Below, piece by piece: positions 24,048 through 33,037 of a DNA stretch of 64,000 nt. A model generated the notes under the pieces. That model was not told the origin of the DNA. It did no database searches and saw only the letters and a list, made by a program, of their open reading frames with translations. Source of the DNA: Thomasclavelia saccharogumia DSM 17460. GTDB taxonomy: Bacteria; Bacillota_I; Bacilli_A; Erysipelotrichales; Coprobacillaceae. Made by a program: the position numbers and the translations under genes. Position 1 is the stretch's first letter; each line of letters opens with the position of its first letter. Location: assembly GCF_000686665.1 (NCBI RefSeq), contig NZ_JMLH01000003.1, positions 43,539-107,538 of the forward strand. Direction: 5' to 3'.

Positions 24048-26609
24048 TTACTCCTCATTATAATCTTTAATTTCCTGTAACAAATAATTATATCCTTTTG
24101 GCTGCCGTCTTTTAAACTCAGCCATTTTTTCTTTATTTAAATGTTCAACTTCCAAACGTAATTCCCGCGCCGAAATTCGTTTAGCCCCCTGCCCTAAAAC
24201 AATCAGCTGTTCTAAAGCATCCGATGTTGCTACAGTAATATTATATTTACTTGCAAGTTCATGAGTTGCTCGTTCAATATACATATCAGCCGTCTGGGCT
24301 TCTTTAGTATAAGCAATATAAATATTATGATATTTATAAGTAGTCCCCAGATTATCTTTCACTTTATAAGCATCAAAAACTAGAATTAAAATACATTTTC
24401 TGTATCCCTGATAATTACACATAATATCGACTAGTCGGGTTCTAGCAGCATCTAGACTGTCTTTAGCCAATTCTTTTAACTCTGGCCATGAATGAATAAT
24501 ATTATAACCATCAACAAGCAAACATTCTGGAATCTGTTTATAAGTAGAAGTGTTTTCTGATTTCATTAAAGGCTTTTTACTATTCGTTCTTGTTTTAACC
24601 GGTCCATAAGTACGAATAAAGATATTTTCAAGTTCCTCATCCTCACTATTAAACTTTCTATTTTCGTAAACTTCTACTTTTGAGTTTAATGTTTTTTGGT
24701 ACTGAAAAGGAATATGCATATGATCCTTTACTTCATCCCATTTGACATTATATCCTGAACCATGACTGCAAAAAACTGATCCGGTAGGATTTTCAATATC
24801 AGCCTCACTATCATAATTAAACTGCTTAATTATGTCTTGTTCATCAAGGCATGGCTGATAGCCATCCATTTGACAAATTAAACGACCCTTTCCTTTAGTA
24901 TAATTAATGACTTCATTTTGATAATCCTGCATTTTACTTACAGGTGCCCTACCAGTAATAGTAATGATTTCATCATGATCTTCAGGTAATGTAAATGTTC
25001 CTTTCATCGCTTCAAGATCATAAATTGCTTTACTCAAATATTCTCCAGGTAATTGTAAAGAGAATTTAAAATAGGGTTCTAAAAGAATCGATTTAGTACT
25101 TTTTAAGCCTTGGCGAACAGCACGATAAGTAGCTTCACGAAAATCTCCGCCTTCAGTATGTTTCAAATGAGCGCGACCGGATAAAAGAGTTATTTTCATA
25201 TCTGTAATTGAAGATCCCGTTAATACCCCTAAATGTTCTTTTTCTTTTAAATGTGTTAAAACTAGACGCTGATAATTACTTGATAAAACATCTTCTTTAC
25301 AAGAAGTAAAAAATTGTAAACCACTGCCAGGCTTACCTGGTTCTAAAAGTAAATGAACTTCTGCATAATGACGAAGCGGTTCAAAATGACCAACACCTTC
25401 TACAGTTTCCAAAATCGTTTCTTTATAAATAATATTTCCATGATCAAAATCAACATCGATGTTAAATCTTTCGCTGATTAAATTCTTAAGTACTTCAATT
25501 TGAATTGCACCCATTAATTGAACATATATTTCTTTAGTTTGATGATTATAATTGATATGTAATTGGGGATCTTCCTGCGCTAACTGCATTAAATCTTTTA
25601 ATGTTTTATGGTAATCACAATTATCAGGCAAAATAATACGATAATCCAGATATGGTGATAATACGGGCTGAATCACATTATCTTCAAAACCTAGTCCTTG
25701 TCCAGCAGTAATATTTTTAAAACCTTTGATTGCACAAACTGCTCCTGCTTTAACTTCATTAACTAATTGATATTTATTACCAGAGTATATTCTAATTTGA
25801 TCTACTTTTTCATCTTCATTGATCAAACTTTTTACTTTTAAAGCGCCACCTGTAATTTTTAGATGCGTTAATTTATTTCCCTGTTCATCATGACTTATCT
25901 TAAATACACGAGCTCCAAAATCATCTGAATAATTTTTTTCTCTTGTATAATCACTAAATCCGTTTAAGAAAGTATCAATGCCATTCATCTTTAAAGCTGA
26001 ACCAAAGAAACATGGAAATAGTTGTCTTTTATTAATTTCATCAATCAGCATATCTTTTGTAAGGGTATTATGATCTAAATAATAATTTAATAACGCTTCA
26101 TTATTTAAAGCAATATTTTCATAAAAACTTTCGTCAAGATCTTCAAAATCATAACAATTTTCACTTAAGTGACTCTTTAATTCCTTCAATAAAGCATCTT
26201 TATTAGCATTTATATTATCCATTTTATTAACAAAAATAAACGTTGGAATCTGATAATGCGCTAATAATCTCCAAATCGTTTCACTATGACCTTGAATTCC
26301 ATCAATTCCGCTAATTACTAAAATAGCATAATCTAATACTTGTAATGTTCTTTCCATTTCAGTTGAAAAATCAACATGACCTGGCGTATCGATCAAAGTT
26401 ATTTGACAATCATTCCAATTAAAAATAGCCTGTTTTGAAAAAATGGTAATGCCCCGATTTCTTTCTTGAAGATTATAATCTAAAAAGGCATCGCCATGAT
26501 CAACTCTACCTAACTGACGAATCGTTTTGCTTAAATACAGCATACTTTCAGTTAATGTTGTTTTACCAGCATCAACATGGGCTAATATGCCTAATACTAT
26601 TTTTTTCAT
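24048..26609 (-). CDS. TetM-like translational GTPase fused to a Rae1/YacP-type NYN nuclease domain
   Basis: An 853-aa two-part protein. Residues 1 to about 640 are an EF-G/TetM-type GTPase: P-loop HVDAGKTT (11-18), G3 DTPGH (74-78), G4 NKMD (128-131), then EF-G-like domains. Tet(M) proteins end at about 640 aa. After a linker, residues 693-853 form a NYN/PIN-like domain with acidic residues VDGYN (D700), FDAYK (D746), QTADMYIE (D775) and TSD (D797). This resembles YacP/Rae1, the ribosome-dependent mRNA endonuclease of Bacillus subtilis. The fusion suggests a factor that docks at the A site and cuts mRNA. The ATG at 26609 is better spaced than the one at 26618. Resistance to tetracycline is not implied. 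Confidence 0.88.
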   Translation of the reverse strand: MKKIVLGILAHVDAGKTTLTESMLYLSKTIRQLGRVDHGDAFLDYNLQERNRGITIFSKQAIFNWNDCQITLIDTPGHVDFSTEMERTLQVLDYAILVISGIDGIQGHSETIWRLLAHYQIPTFIFVNKMDNINANKDALLKELKSHLSENCYDFEDLDESFYENIALNNEALLNYYLDHNTLTKDMLIDEINKRQLFPCFFGSALKMNGIDTFLNGFSDYTREKNYSDDFGARVFKISHDEQGNKLTHLKITGGALKVKSLINEDEKVDQIRIYSGNKYQLVNEVKAGAVCAIKGFKNITAGQGLGFEDNVIQPVLSPYLDYRIILPDNCDYHKTLKDLMQLAQEDPQLHINYNHQTKEIYVQLMGAIQIEVLKNLISERFNIDVDFDHGNIIYKETILETVEGVGHFEPLRHYAEVHLLLEPGKPGSGLQFFTSCKEDVLSSNYQRLVLTHLKEKEHLGVLTGSSITDMKITLLSGRAHLKHTEGGDFREATYRAVRQGLKSTKSILLEPYFKFSLQLPGEYLSKAIYDLEAMKGTFTLPEDHDEIITITGRAPVSKMQDYQNEVINYTKGKGRLICQMDGYQPCLDEQDIIKQFNYDSEADIENPTGSVFCSHGSGYNVKWDEVKDHMHIPFQYQKTLNSKVEVYENRKFNSEDEELENIFIRTYGPVKTRTNSKKPLMKSENTSTYKQIPECLLVDGYNIIHSWPELKELAKDSLDAARTRLVDIMCNYQGYRKCILILVFDAYKVKDNLGTTYKYHNIYIAYTKEAQTADMYIERATHELASKYNITVATSDALEQLIVLGQGAKRISARELRLEVEHLNKEKMAEFKRRQPKGYNYLLQEIKDYNEE

Positions 26610-26681
26610 TTCTATCATCCCACTTTTAATGTAATAATATTATTATAAATATTCTTATAGAAATTACAATATCCTTGAAAA

Positions 26682-28019
26682 TTATTTTATAAATTCTTTT
26701 TTTTGAAATATTTGGTAAAAAAAGATAAACAAAATTGAAGTTATTGACCAGGTAATCGGATATGAAACAATAACCATCTTAAAAGTTGGATAAATTGGCG
26801 AAATAAAGATGACCCAGATAATTCTAAGGACACAAATGCCTAAACAGACTACGATCATTGGTTTAAAAGATTCACCACAGCCCCGCATTGTTCCAGATAT
26901 TATTTCGACACAACAATAAGTAAAATAAAACGGTGATAAAAAATGCATGATACTGCTGCATTCTCTTACAATATTGGCATCATTAGAAAATAAAACTATT
27001 ATATTATTACCAAAAAATCTAAAAAAACAGCTTAATAAAACAGCTGATCCCAGCGCCATTATTAAACAACTTTTCATTCCACTTCGTACCCGATCAGTTG
27101 CTCCAGCACCATAATTTTGTCCTGCAAATGTTGTAATAGAAGCCCCAAATGCTCCCATGATCATCCAAAATAAAGCATCGATTTTGACATATACGGCCCA
27201 TGAAGCAATCGTATTAGTTCCAAAAGTGTTAATACTGGTTTGAAGGACAATATTTGAAATTGAATACATTGTTGACTGAATTCCAGCTGGTATGCCAATT
27301 TTAATGATTCTTTTTAAAATCATTAAATCTATTTTGATTTCTTTTAATTTTAATTGATAGCTTTCTTTACTGCGCATTAATTTAACGGTTACTAAGATTG
27401 CACATACAAATTGAGCAATTACCGTAGCAATCGCAGCTCCTGCAATCCCCATTTTCATATTTGCAACAAGAAATAAATCAAATAAAACATTTATAACACT
27501 GCAAACAATTAAATAATATAGCGGTGTTTTTGAATCTCCAACAGCCCTTAAGATCCCTGAGCCAATATTATAAATAACCCCTGGTAACATACTAAAAAAA
27601 TAAAGTTTCATGTATAAACTAGAATCGTTGATAATATCGTTAGGTACCCCAATCAGCTCTAAACACTGTTTAGAAAAAAAGATACCAAAAATCATCATCA
27701 AAATACCACAAATAATTGACATTGCAAAAGCACTATGCACAGCTTTAAAAACTTTTTTATGTTCATTTGCCCCATAAAACTGAGCGATTACAACAGTTGC
27801 CCCAGATGATAAGCCCACAAAAAAATTAACGATCAAATTAGTTAAATTGCCGGTTGATCCTACTGCCGCTAGAGCTGGAGTACCTACATATTTACCGACA
27901 ATGATCGTATCTACAGTATTATAAAGCTGCTGAAAAAATGTTCCAATCAAAATTGGAAAGAAAAATAACAATAACTGTTTCCAGATCGTCCCTGTTACTA
28001 AATCAACTTTTTTATCCAT
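26682..28019 (-). CDS. MATE family efflux transporter
   Basis: A 445-aa, twelve-helix exporter opening MDKKVDLVTGTIWKQLLLFF with the LYNTVDTIIVGKYVG segment typical of the NorM/DinF-like MATE branch widespread in Clostridia. It differs in sequence from the MATE at 2 kb and has no adjacent MarR gene. GGGGG precedes the ATG. It lies 60 bases upstream of the GTPase-nuclease gene on the same strand, without an obvious terminator between them. Substrate unknown. Confidence 0.88.
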   Translation of the reverse strand: MDKKVDLVTGTIWKQLLLFFFPILIGTFFQQLYNTVDTIIVGKYVGTPALAAVGSTGNLTNLIVNFFVGLSSGATVVIAQFYGANEHKKVFKAVHSAFAMSIICGILMMIFGIFFSKQCLELIGVPNDIINDSSLYMKLYFFSMLPGVIYNIGSGILRAVGDSKTPLYYLIVCSVINVLFDLFLVANMKMGIAGAAIATVIAQFVCAILVTVKLMRSKESYQLKLKEIKIDLMILKRIIKIGIPAGIQSTMYSISNIVLQTSINTFGTNTIASWAVYVKIDALFWMIMGAFGASITTFAGQNYGAGATDRVRSGMKSCLIMALGSAVLLSCFFRFFGNNIIVLFSNDANIVRECSSIMHFLSPFYFTYCCVEIISGTMRGCGESFKPMIVVCLGICVLRIIWVIFISPIYPTFKMVIVSYPITWSITSILFIFFYQIFQKKEFIK

Positions 28020-28079
28020 AATAATTCCCCCTGATGATTACTAAATAATATCATAACACCAGCTATATAACACATCAAT

Positions 28080-28112
28080 AAAAAAGTACCTAAGCTAACT
28101 TAGACACTTGTT
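28080..28112 (-). terminator. Terminator of the lysine ABC operon
   Basis: AAGTGTCTAAG / CTTAGGTACTT hairpin (one internal mismatch) on the minus strand, followed by six Ts, directly after the ATPase gene. Confidence 0.75.
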
Positions 28113-28850
28113 TTATTGATTTAAATATCTCTTTAAAAATTCTTTTGTTCTAGCTTGAGTTGGATGATTAAAAATATGATCTGGCGATCCTTCTTCAACA
28201 ATAACTCCGTCATCCATAAAAACAACTCTTGAAGAGACATCTCTTGCAAACTGCATTTCATGAGTAACCACGATCATCGTTAAACCATCATTCGCTAAAT
28301 CTTTCATTACTTTTAAAACTTCATTGACCATTTCAGGGTCTAAGGCACTTGTTGGTTCATCGAATAATAAAACTTCAGGTTCCATACATAATGCTCTGGC
28401 AATCGCTACACGCTGTTTTTGTCCTCCTGAAAGCTGCATGCTGCCAGCTTTTGCAAAACGTTCCATTCCTACTTTTTTCAAGTATCTCATTGCTATTTTT
28501 GTAGCCTCTTCACGATTTCGCTTTAAAACTTTCATTTGTCCGATCACACAGTTTTCAAGAACAGATTTATTATTGAAAAGATTAAAACTTTGAAATACCA
28601 TTCCAACTTTACTGCGATGAACATTAACATTGATCTCACCTTTTAAAATATCTTTACCATGATACATCACACTACCGCCATTAGGAGTTTCCAAAATATT
28701 TAAACAGCGTAGAAAAGTTGATTTCCCACTACCACTAGCTCCAATGATCGTTACTACTTCACCTTTAGAAACAGTAAAATCAATATCATGTAGAACTTCT
28801 AGATCACCAAAAGATTTCTTTAAGTGTTTTACTTCAATAATCGGTTCCAT
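28113..28850 (-). CDS. Amino acid ABC transporter ATP-binding protein (lysine, by riboswitch)
   Basis: A 245-aa GlnQ/HisP-type ATPase: Walker [10 protein letters not shown] (37-45), signature LSGGQKQR (140-147), Walker B LLFDEP (161-166) and switch histidine in VVTHEMQF. It powers uptake by the fused binding-protein/permease encoded just upstream; the two genes overlap by one base (TAATG), implying translational coupling. The lysine riboswitch heading the operon indicates lysine as the transported amino acid. Ends at a clear terminator. Confidence 0.93.
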   Translation of the reverse strand: MEPIIEVKHLKKSFGDLEVLHDIDFTVSKGEVVTIIGASGSGKSTFLRCLNILETPNGGSVMYHGKDILKGEINVNVHRSKVGMVFQSFNLFNNKSVLENCVIGQMKVLKRNREEATKIAMRYLKKVGMERFAKAGSMQLSGGQKQRVAIARALCMEPEVLLFDEPTSALDPEMVNEVLKVMKDLANDGLTMIVVTHEMQFARDVSSRVVFMDDGVIVEEGSPDHIFNHPTQARTKEFLKRYLNQ

Positions 28851-30421
28851 TATTTTACACTCCCTTCTGCATCAAAAGAAATAGCTTTTTTTCGATTCAT
28901 TCTATTTTCAATATAATTCAAGATTCTTGTTGTTGGGAATGTTAAACATAGATAGATCAATGCAACAACAAAGTATGTTGGAACAAACGCATATAAACTA
29001 CCAGCAACACTCTTTGCCTGATAGAATAACTCAGTAACAGCAATAACATTTAACACACTACTATCTTTAATATTGATTACAAATTCATTACCGATAGATG
29101 GGAAAGAATTTTTAATGGCCTGTGGTAAAATAATATAAATCATTGTTTGAATGTTATTCATTCCAATACTTCTAGCCGCTTCGCTTTGTCCTTTATCAAC
29201 TGATTGTATTCCAGAACGAACAATTTCAGCCATGTAAGCTCCAGTATTGATCGTAATAACAAAGATACCTGCCGTAAAGGGATCCCAATGAACAATATTT
29301 TTAAGGCCATAATAGATAAATGCTCCTTGAACCATCATTGGCGTACCTCTAAATATTTCAATGTATAAAGTCGTAATTATCCATGCAATTCTTTTAATAG
29401 TTTTACTCACTAGGCTATCTCTTTCTTCAACTTTGATTGCTCGAATCGCACCAATTATTAAACCAATCAATAATCCTAAGATCGTTCCCCCAAAAGCCAA
29501 AGTTAAAGTAGAACCGATCCCACTAAAAAATAACGGACTATATACTTCAAAAATCTGCTTAGCAGCAACAAAAATGTTATCACTTAAATTTGTAATAGTA
29601 GCCGGAATTCTTTCAATTGCTTCATCCATCATTTCTTTTTTATCTTCATCAGACAAAGTATCAAGATATTCATTGATTGCATCTTTCAATTCCGGATTAT
29701 CTTTATTTACAGCAATCGATACTGAAGTATCTGTTAAATCAACATCAAATCCTTTTCCATCGTCAAATTCAACATACGTTAAATCGGGATTTGTCGCAAT
29801 GATTCCCGCAGCTACAGGTAATTCAGCTGTCACAGCATCAACTAATTCATTATTTAACTGCATTACCATCGCTGGATAATCTTCTAATGCTGTAGCATGT
29901 TTAACATTTGGTATTTGATCAATAACAGTATCATATAAAGTATTTAATTGTCCTAATACTTTTTTATTAGAAAAGTCTTTTAGACTTTTAGCATCTTCTA
30001 GCTGATCACCTTTTCTTATAATTAAAACCATCTGAGATTCATAATATGTTTGTGTAAAATCAACCCTTTGGCGACGATCAGCAGTATCAGTCATCCCCGC
30101 AATAATAGCATCAATGACTCCAGCTTGTAATGCTGGTTCCAAACCATCCCAGCTCATTTTTTTAATTACTAGCTCTTTTCCTAAATGTTTAGCAATAGCC
30201 CGAGCGATAGTTACATCATAACCATCAGCAAAGCCACTGCCTTCTAAGGGCACTGTCGTATCCGTCTCATTGACCTGAGTCCAGTTAAACGGTGCATAAT
30301 TACATTCCATCCCGACAACAAATGTATTGTCATCCTCTTCTTCGGCCTTTACAGTATTTACTGGTATTAGTATTGAAAATACTAATATAAATGCTGTAAA
30401 GGTTTTTAATAGTTTTTTCAT
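28850..30421 (-). CDS. Fused substrate-binding protein-permease of a lysine-type ABC transporter
   Basis: A 523-aa fusion. A signal peptide (1-26, ending TVKA) leads to an extracellular type 3 binding domain (about 30-275; [20 protein letters not shown] matches this group), followed by a HisM-type permease domain with five or so helices and the EAA loop [10 protein letters not shown]. Tethering the receptor to the permease is common in gut Firmicutes. The upstream GTG at 30436 is part of the ribosome site; GGAGAAGGG stands before the ATG at 30421. The lysine riboswitch in its leader makes lysine (or a close cationic analogue) the likely cargo, with transcription shut off when lysine is plentiful. 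Confidence 0.92.
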   Translation of the reverse strand: MKKLLKTFTAFILVFSILIPVNTVKAEEEDDNTFVVGMECNYAPFNWTQVNETDTTVPLEGSGFADGYDVTIARAIAKHLGKELVIKKMSWDGLEPALQAGVIDAIIAGMTDTADRRQRVDFTQTYYESQMVLIIRKGDQLEDAKSLKDFSNKKVLGQLNTLYDTVIDQIPNVKHATALEDYPAMVMQLNNELVDAVTAELPVAAGIIATNPDLTYVEFDDGKGFDVDLTDTSVSIAVNKDNPELKDAINEYLDTLSDEDKKEMMDEAIERIPATITNLSDNIFVAAKQIFEVYSPLFFSGIGSTLTLAFGGTILGLLIGLIIGAIRAIKVEERDSLVSKTIKRIAWIITTLYIEIFRGTPMMVQGAFIYYGLKNIVHWDPFTAGIFVITINTGAYMAEIVRSGIQSVDKGQSEAARSIGMNNIQTMIYIILPQAIKNSFPSIGNEFVINIKDSSVLNVIAVTELFYQAKSVAGSLYAFVPTYFVVALIYLCLTFPTTRILNYIENRMNRKKAISFDAEGSVK

Positions 30422-30443
30422 TTCCCTTCTCCTCACTTGATAT

Positions 30444-30645
30444 TAAAAAAATCGTGCTATTAACACGACTTTTATTTTGCGTTAATAGCGCCCTTCATAA
30501 CTGAAGGAGTGCTGTAAGTATTCCCTACAGCCCCTAGATAATAAATTGCCACTTATTATCTATCGGCAAAGATTACCTTTCCTATAGATCATCGTATGCC
30601 TACTCACTATAGTACTCTGACGCTTTGCAACCTCTATCCTTTTTC
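30444..30645 (-). promoter_or_regulatory. Lysine riboswitch (L box) with terminator
   Basis: On the minus strand the leader carries the lysine aptamer core: GATAGAGGTTGCAAAGCG at its 5' end, an AGTA element, GGAAAGGTAATCTTTGCCGA, the GGGGCTGTAGG...TTACAGC hairpin and the closing GCGCTATTAACGC. P1 pairs GGATAG with CTATT. Downstream, TCGTG..CACGA with seven Ts (about 30445-30462) is an intrinsic terminator. GTTAATAGC in the terminator can alternatively pair with GCTATTAAC of the aptamer's 3' strand, giving an antiterminator. Lysine binding would therefore end transcription ahead of the transporter. Confidence 0.9.
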
Positions 30646-30651
30646 TCTTTA

Positions 30652-30680
30652 ACAATATCTTAATCTAAGAAGTTTGTCAA
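30652..30680 (-). promoter_or_regulatory. Promoter of the lysine riboswitch operon
   Basis: Minus-strand TTGACA (30680-30675), 17-base spacer, TATTGT (30657-30652). Transcription would begin a few bases upstream of the aptamer. Confidence 0.8.
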
Positions 30681-30691
30681 TATAAATAAAT

Positions 30692-31261
30692 TTACCTCTT
30701 ATATTTATCTAAATTTGATATCCGCTTGATAATTTTATGATAGATAAACAGCATATTTTTTTCAGTTACCAGCTTATCTATTTCATTGATCATAAGCCAT
30801 TTTACGGCTTTATTTTCATCAAGTTTAGGTCTAATACTCTGCTTTTCATCAGCCATAAAAGCATATGAAATATTGAGATGAAGATGCGCCGGAACGATCT
30901 TATTATTTTTACAATGTGCTTGAACTGGCAGTATTTCTACTGAAATACAAGTATCAGTTAAAAGCTTCAAATTTTCAATTCCCGTTTCTTCTCTAGCTTC
31001 ACGTCTGGCTGCTTGAACTAAATTTTCATTATCATCGAGATGACCTCCCGGCCAACTCCAAGAATCATAAATATTATGATATATCATTAAAACTTTATCT
31101 AAAGAAGAATTAGTGATCCATGCTGATACAGTTATGTGTGCTATTTCATTGTTTCGGGTTAAGTTATCGGGATTTTCCTTAATGAATTTTTTGATAATTT
31201 GAAGCTCTTTAACTTCAAATTCATCTTCTGAAACAAACTTTTCTAATTCTTTTAAAAACAT
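30692..31261 (-). CDS. Nudix hydrolase
   Basis: A 189-aa Nudix enzyme. The Nudix box G-x5-E-x7-REUxEExGU is complete in GGHLDDNENLVQAARREA plus REETGI, so it should hydrolyse a nucleoside diphosphate linked to another moiety with Mg2+. The AHxxxS-type N-terminal half and length resemble the Firmicute group annotated only as Nudix; the substrate is not predictable. AGGTG precedes the ATG. The lysine operon promoter begins just after its stop. Confidence 0.88.
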   Translation of the reverse strand: MFLKELEKFVSEDEFEVKELQIIKKFIKENPDNLTRNNEIAHITVSAWITNSSLDKVLMIYHNIYDSWSWPGGHLDDNENLVQAARREAREETGIENLKLLTDTCISVEILPVQAHCKNNKIVPAHLHLNISYAFMADEKQSIRPKLDENKAVKWLMINEIDKLVTEKNMLFIYHKIIKRISNLDKYKR

Positions 31262-31380
31262 ATCTTAACACCTATGATCATTGATTTTAAAAAATTTCTT
31301 AATTTCCATTTAACTGTATTTTGGTAATTAGCTATAAGATCTATTTTGTAATTTAACTTTTCCATACTGTTCCTTTTTTA

Positions 31381-31773
31381 TTATCGATAATATTTAAGAT
31401 ATTTTATTGTGTTTTTGTCTAAAATCAAACTATTTTTTGTATTTGGATCAATGATTATTTCATCAGTCTTAGCCATCTTTTTCATAAATTGTAAGCAGTC
31501 GATCATATTTACTTCTAAACAATATGATTGATTAGAGGTAAAACTGTTATTAGAATAAACAGAAAAATATTGTCGATTATTTATAATTGATATATTATTT
31601 AAAATCATTAATAAATCATCTTTGGGTATTTGCTTTAATTTTTGTTTAGAAATTTTGATTGTCGTATAAATATAAACAGATTTACTTTGTAAATAATCTA
31701 AAATATCTTTTAGATTATTTAATTCTTTATCAGCATTATATCTAGCTATTAAATTTGATAATTTATCTTCCAT
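31381..31773 (-). CDS. SseB-like hypothetical protein
   Basis: A 130-aa protein beginning LSNLIARYNADKELNNLKDI; with the later IIIDPNTKNSLILDK segment it resembles SseB N-terminal-like domains found singly in Firmicutes. No catalytic residues or membrane segments. It starts 11 bases after the acetyltransferase stop and so probably forms an operon with it. Function unknown. Confidence 0.6.
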   Translation of the reverse strand: MEDKLSNLIARYNADKELNNLKDILDYLQSKSVYIYTTIKISKQKLKQIPKDDLLMILNNISIINNRQYFSVYSNNSFTSNQSYCLEVNMIDCLQFMKKMAKTDEIIIDPNTKNSLILDKNTIKYLKYYR

Positions 31774-31784
31774 TATTCAACACC

Positions 31785-32360
31785 TTATTTATTTTTTACC
31801 AATCGATCATTATCATCAATATTTCGCAAAATCCGACAAGGATTACCAGTGGCAACCACATTAGCTGGAATATCCTTACTTACTACTGCTCCGGCACCGA
31901 TCACAGCATTATCCCCAATAGTTACACCAGGTAAAATAATCGTACCACCGCCAATCCAGACATTATTACCGATCGTTACAGCTTTGCCATATTCAATATT
32001 TTTCATTCTTTCTTCGGGATCAAGGCTGTGGCAGGCTGTATATATTTGAACATTTGGTCCAATTAACGTGTAAGCGCCAATTCTGATTGGACAGACATCA
32101 AGTAAGATACAGCCATAATTCAACATAACATTTTCACCTATATAGTTATAACCATAATCACAGAAAAATGGCGGCTTGATCCAAAAATTACCGCTAGTAT
32201 TAATTAATTTTTTAATTAACCTATTTTGCATTCTAATTTCATGAAACTTTTTTTGATTATATCGTTGACAAAGTCTGCTCGCTTTATCACGCTCTAAAAC
32301 TAATCTTGGATTTAATGGATCATAAATTTTTCCATTAATCATTTTTTCTTTCTCACTCAT
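31785..32360 (-). CDS. Sugar O-acetyltransferase (maltose/galactoside acetyltransferase-like)
   Basis: A 191-aa left-handed beta-helix enzyme: N-terminal Mac domain (KMINGKIYDPLNPRLVLERD) followed by hexapeptide repeats (IGNNVWIGGGTIILPGVTIG, IGAGAVVSKDI). It transfers acetyl from acetyl-CoA to a sugar hydroxyl, probably acting as a trimer; the catalytic histidine lies in TACHSLDPEE. The start is the ATG at 32360, six bases after AAAGGA. A paralogue lies at 36.5 kb. The acceptor sugar is unknown. Confidence 0.9.
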   Translation of the reverse strand: MSEKEKMINGKIYDPLNPRLVLERDKASRLCQRYNQKKFHEIRMQNRLIKKLINTSGNFWIKPPFFCDYGYNYIGENVMLNYGCILLDVCPIRIGAYTLIGPNVQIYTACHSLDPEERMKNIEYGKAVTIGNNVWIGGGTIILPGVTIGDNAVIGAGAVVSKDIPANVVATGNPCRILRNIDDNDRLVKNK

Positions 32361-32539
32361 CATTGATCCTTTCATCATCTAACTATTAAATGAATATGCA
32401 AAATTATATCACATTAATATTATGTCTACAATAAAAGCAAATTAGTAATTCTTTTTCTAATCTAAAAATAATTGTTTTCATATTTATCACTTATTTTTAA
32501 TAATATATCCTATATATAAGACTGTATCCCTTTTATTGA

Positions 32540-32567
32540 TTGACTTTGCCTCTTTAATCGTTATAAT
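32540..32567 (+). promoter_or_regulatory. Promoter of the small four-helix membrane gene
   Basis: TTGACT (32540-32545), 16-base spacer, TATAAT (32562-32567), about 45 bases before the ATG. Confidence 0.75.
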
Positions 32568-32611
32568 TCGACAGTGATAATTTCTAAAAATAAACTGGAG
32601 GTTCTGTAATT

Positions 32612-32953
32612 ATGTTTTTCTTTAAGCATCTTATTTTAATATTATGTATAGTTCTATTGCTTCTATGTATGCTGGTTCCCTTAAAAAAGGAAGGTGTTTT
32701 TCCTAAATTATTAAGTTATCATAAAGCATATGCAATATTATTAGCTATTTTTTCTTTGCTTCATGGAATCTTAGCTGGACATAATGCTGGGATAACTAGC
32801 GGAATAATTGCGTGGTTAATTATGCTCGTTTTAATTTTATCAGCATATCTTATTAATAGGGATTCTATGATTTGGAATAAAATTCATCTTTTTTTGTCAT
32901 TCATTCTTGTATTTGCTGTTATATATCATATTTTTTATGTTTATAGTATTTAG
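32612..32953 (+). CDS. Small four-helix membrane protein with bis-heme-like histidine pattern
   Basis: A 113-aa protein with four membrane helices. Two helices each carry a pair of histidines 14 residues apart: H37/H51 and H92/H106. In cytochrome b-type and ferric-reductase-like membrane proteins, such pairs (H-x13-H on two helices) hold two stacked hemes. No cofactor-binding soluble domain is attached, and no partner is adjacent. It has its own strong promoter and GGAGG. I infer a possible b-type cytochrome subunit; the alternative is coincidence in a small membrane protein of unknown function. Confidence 0.7.
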   Translation: MFFFKHLILILCIVLLLLCMLVPLKKEGVFPKLLSYHKAYAILLAIFSLLHGILAGHNAGITSGIIAWLIMLVLILSAYLINRDSMIWNKIHLFLSFILVFAVIYHIFYVYSI

Positions 32954-32961
32954 AAAATAAA

Positions 32962-33004
32962 TAAAGGAAGAATTTATTGATAAATCAATCTTTCATCTTC
33001 CTTA
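32962..33004. terminator. Hairpin between convergent genes
   Basis: AAGGAAGA / TCTTCCTT arms enclose an inner pairing (ATTGATAAATCAAT). On the minus strand it is followed by TTTATTTATTTT, suiting the pckA transcript. Confidence 0.6.
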
Positions 33005-33037
33005 CTTAGAATCTACTATAAAATATTATATTTTCAA

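Noticed and set aside
24048..26609. Calling the GTPase a tetracycline-resistance protein
   Set aside because: It is TetM-like but carries a nuclease domain and belongs to a broader translation-GTPase group; sequence alone does not support a resistance claim.
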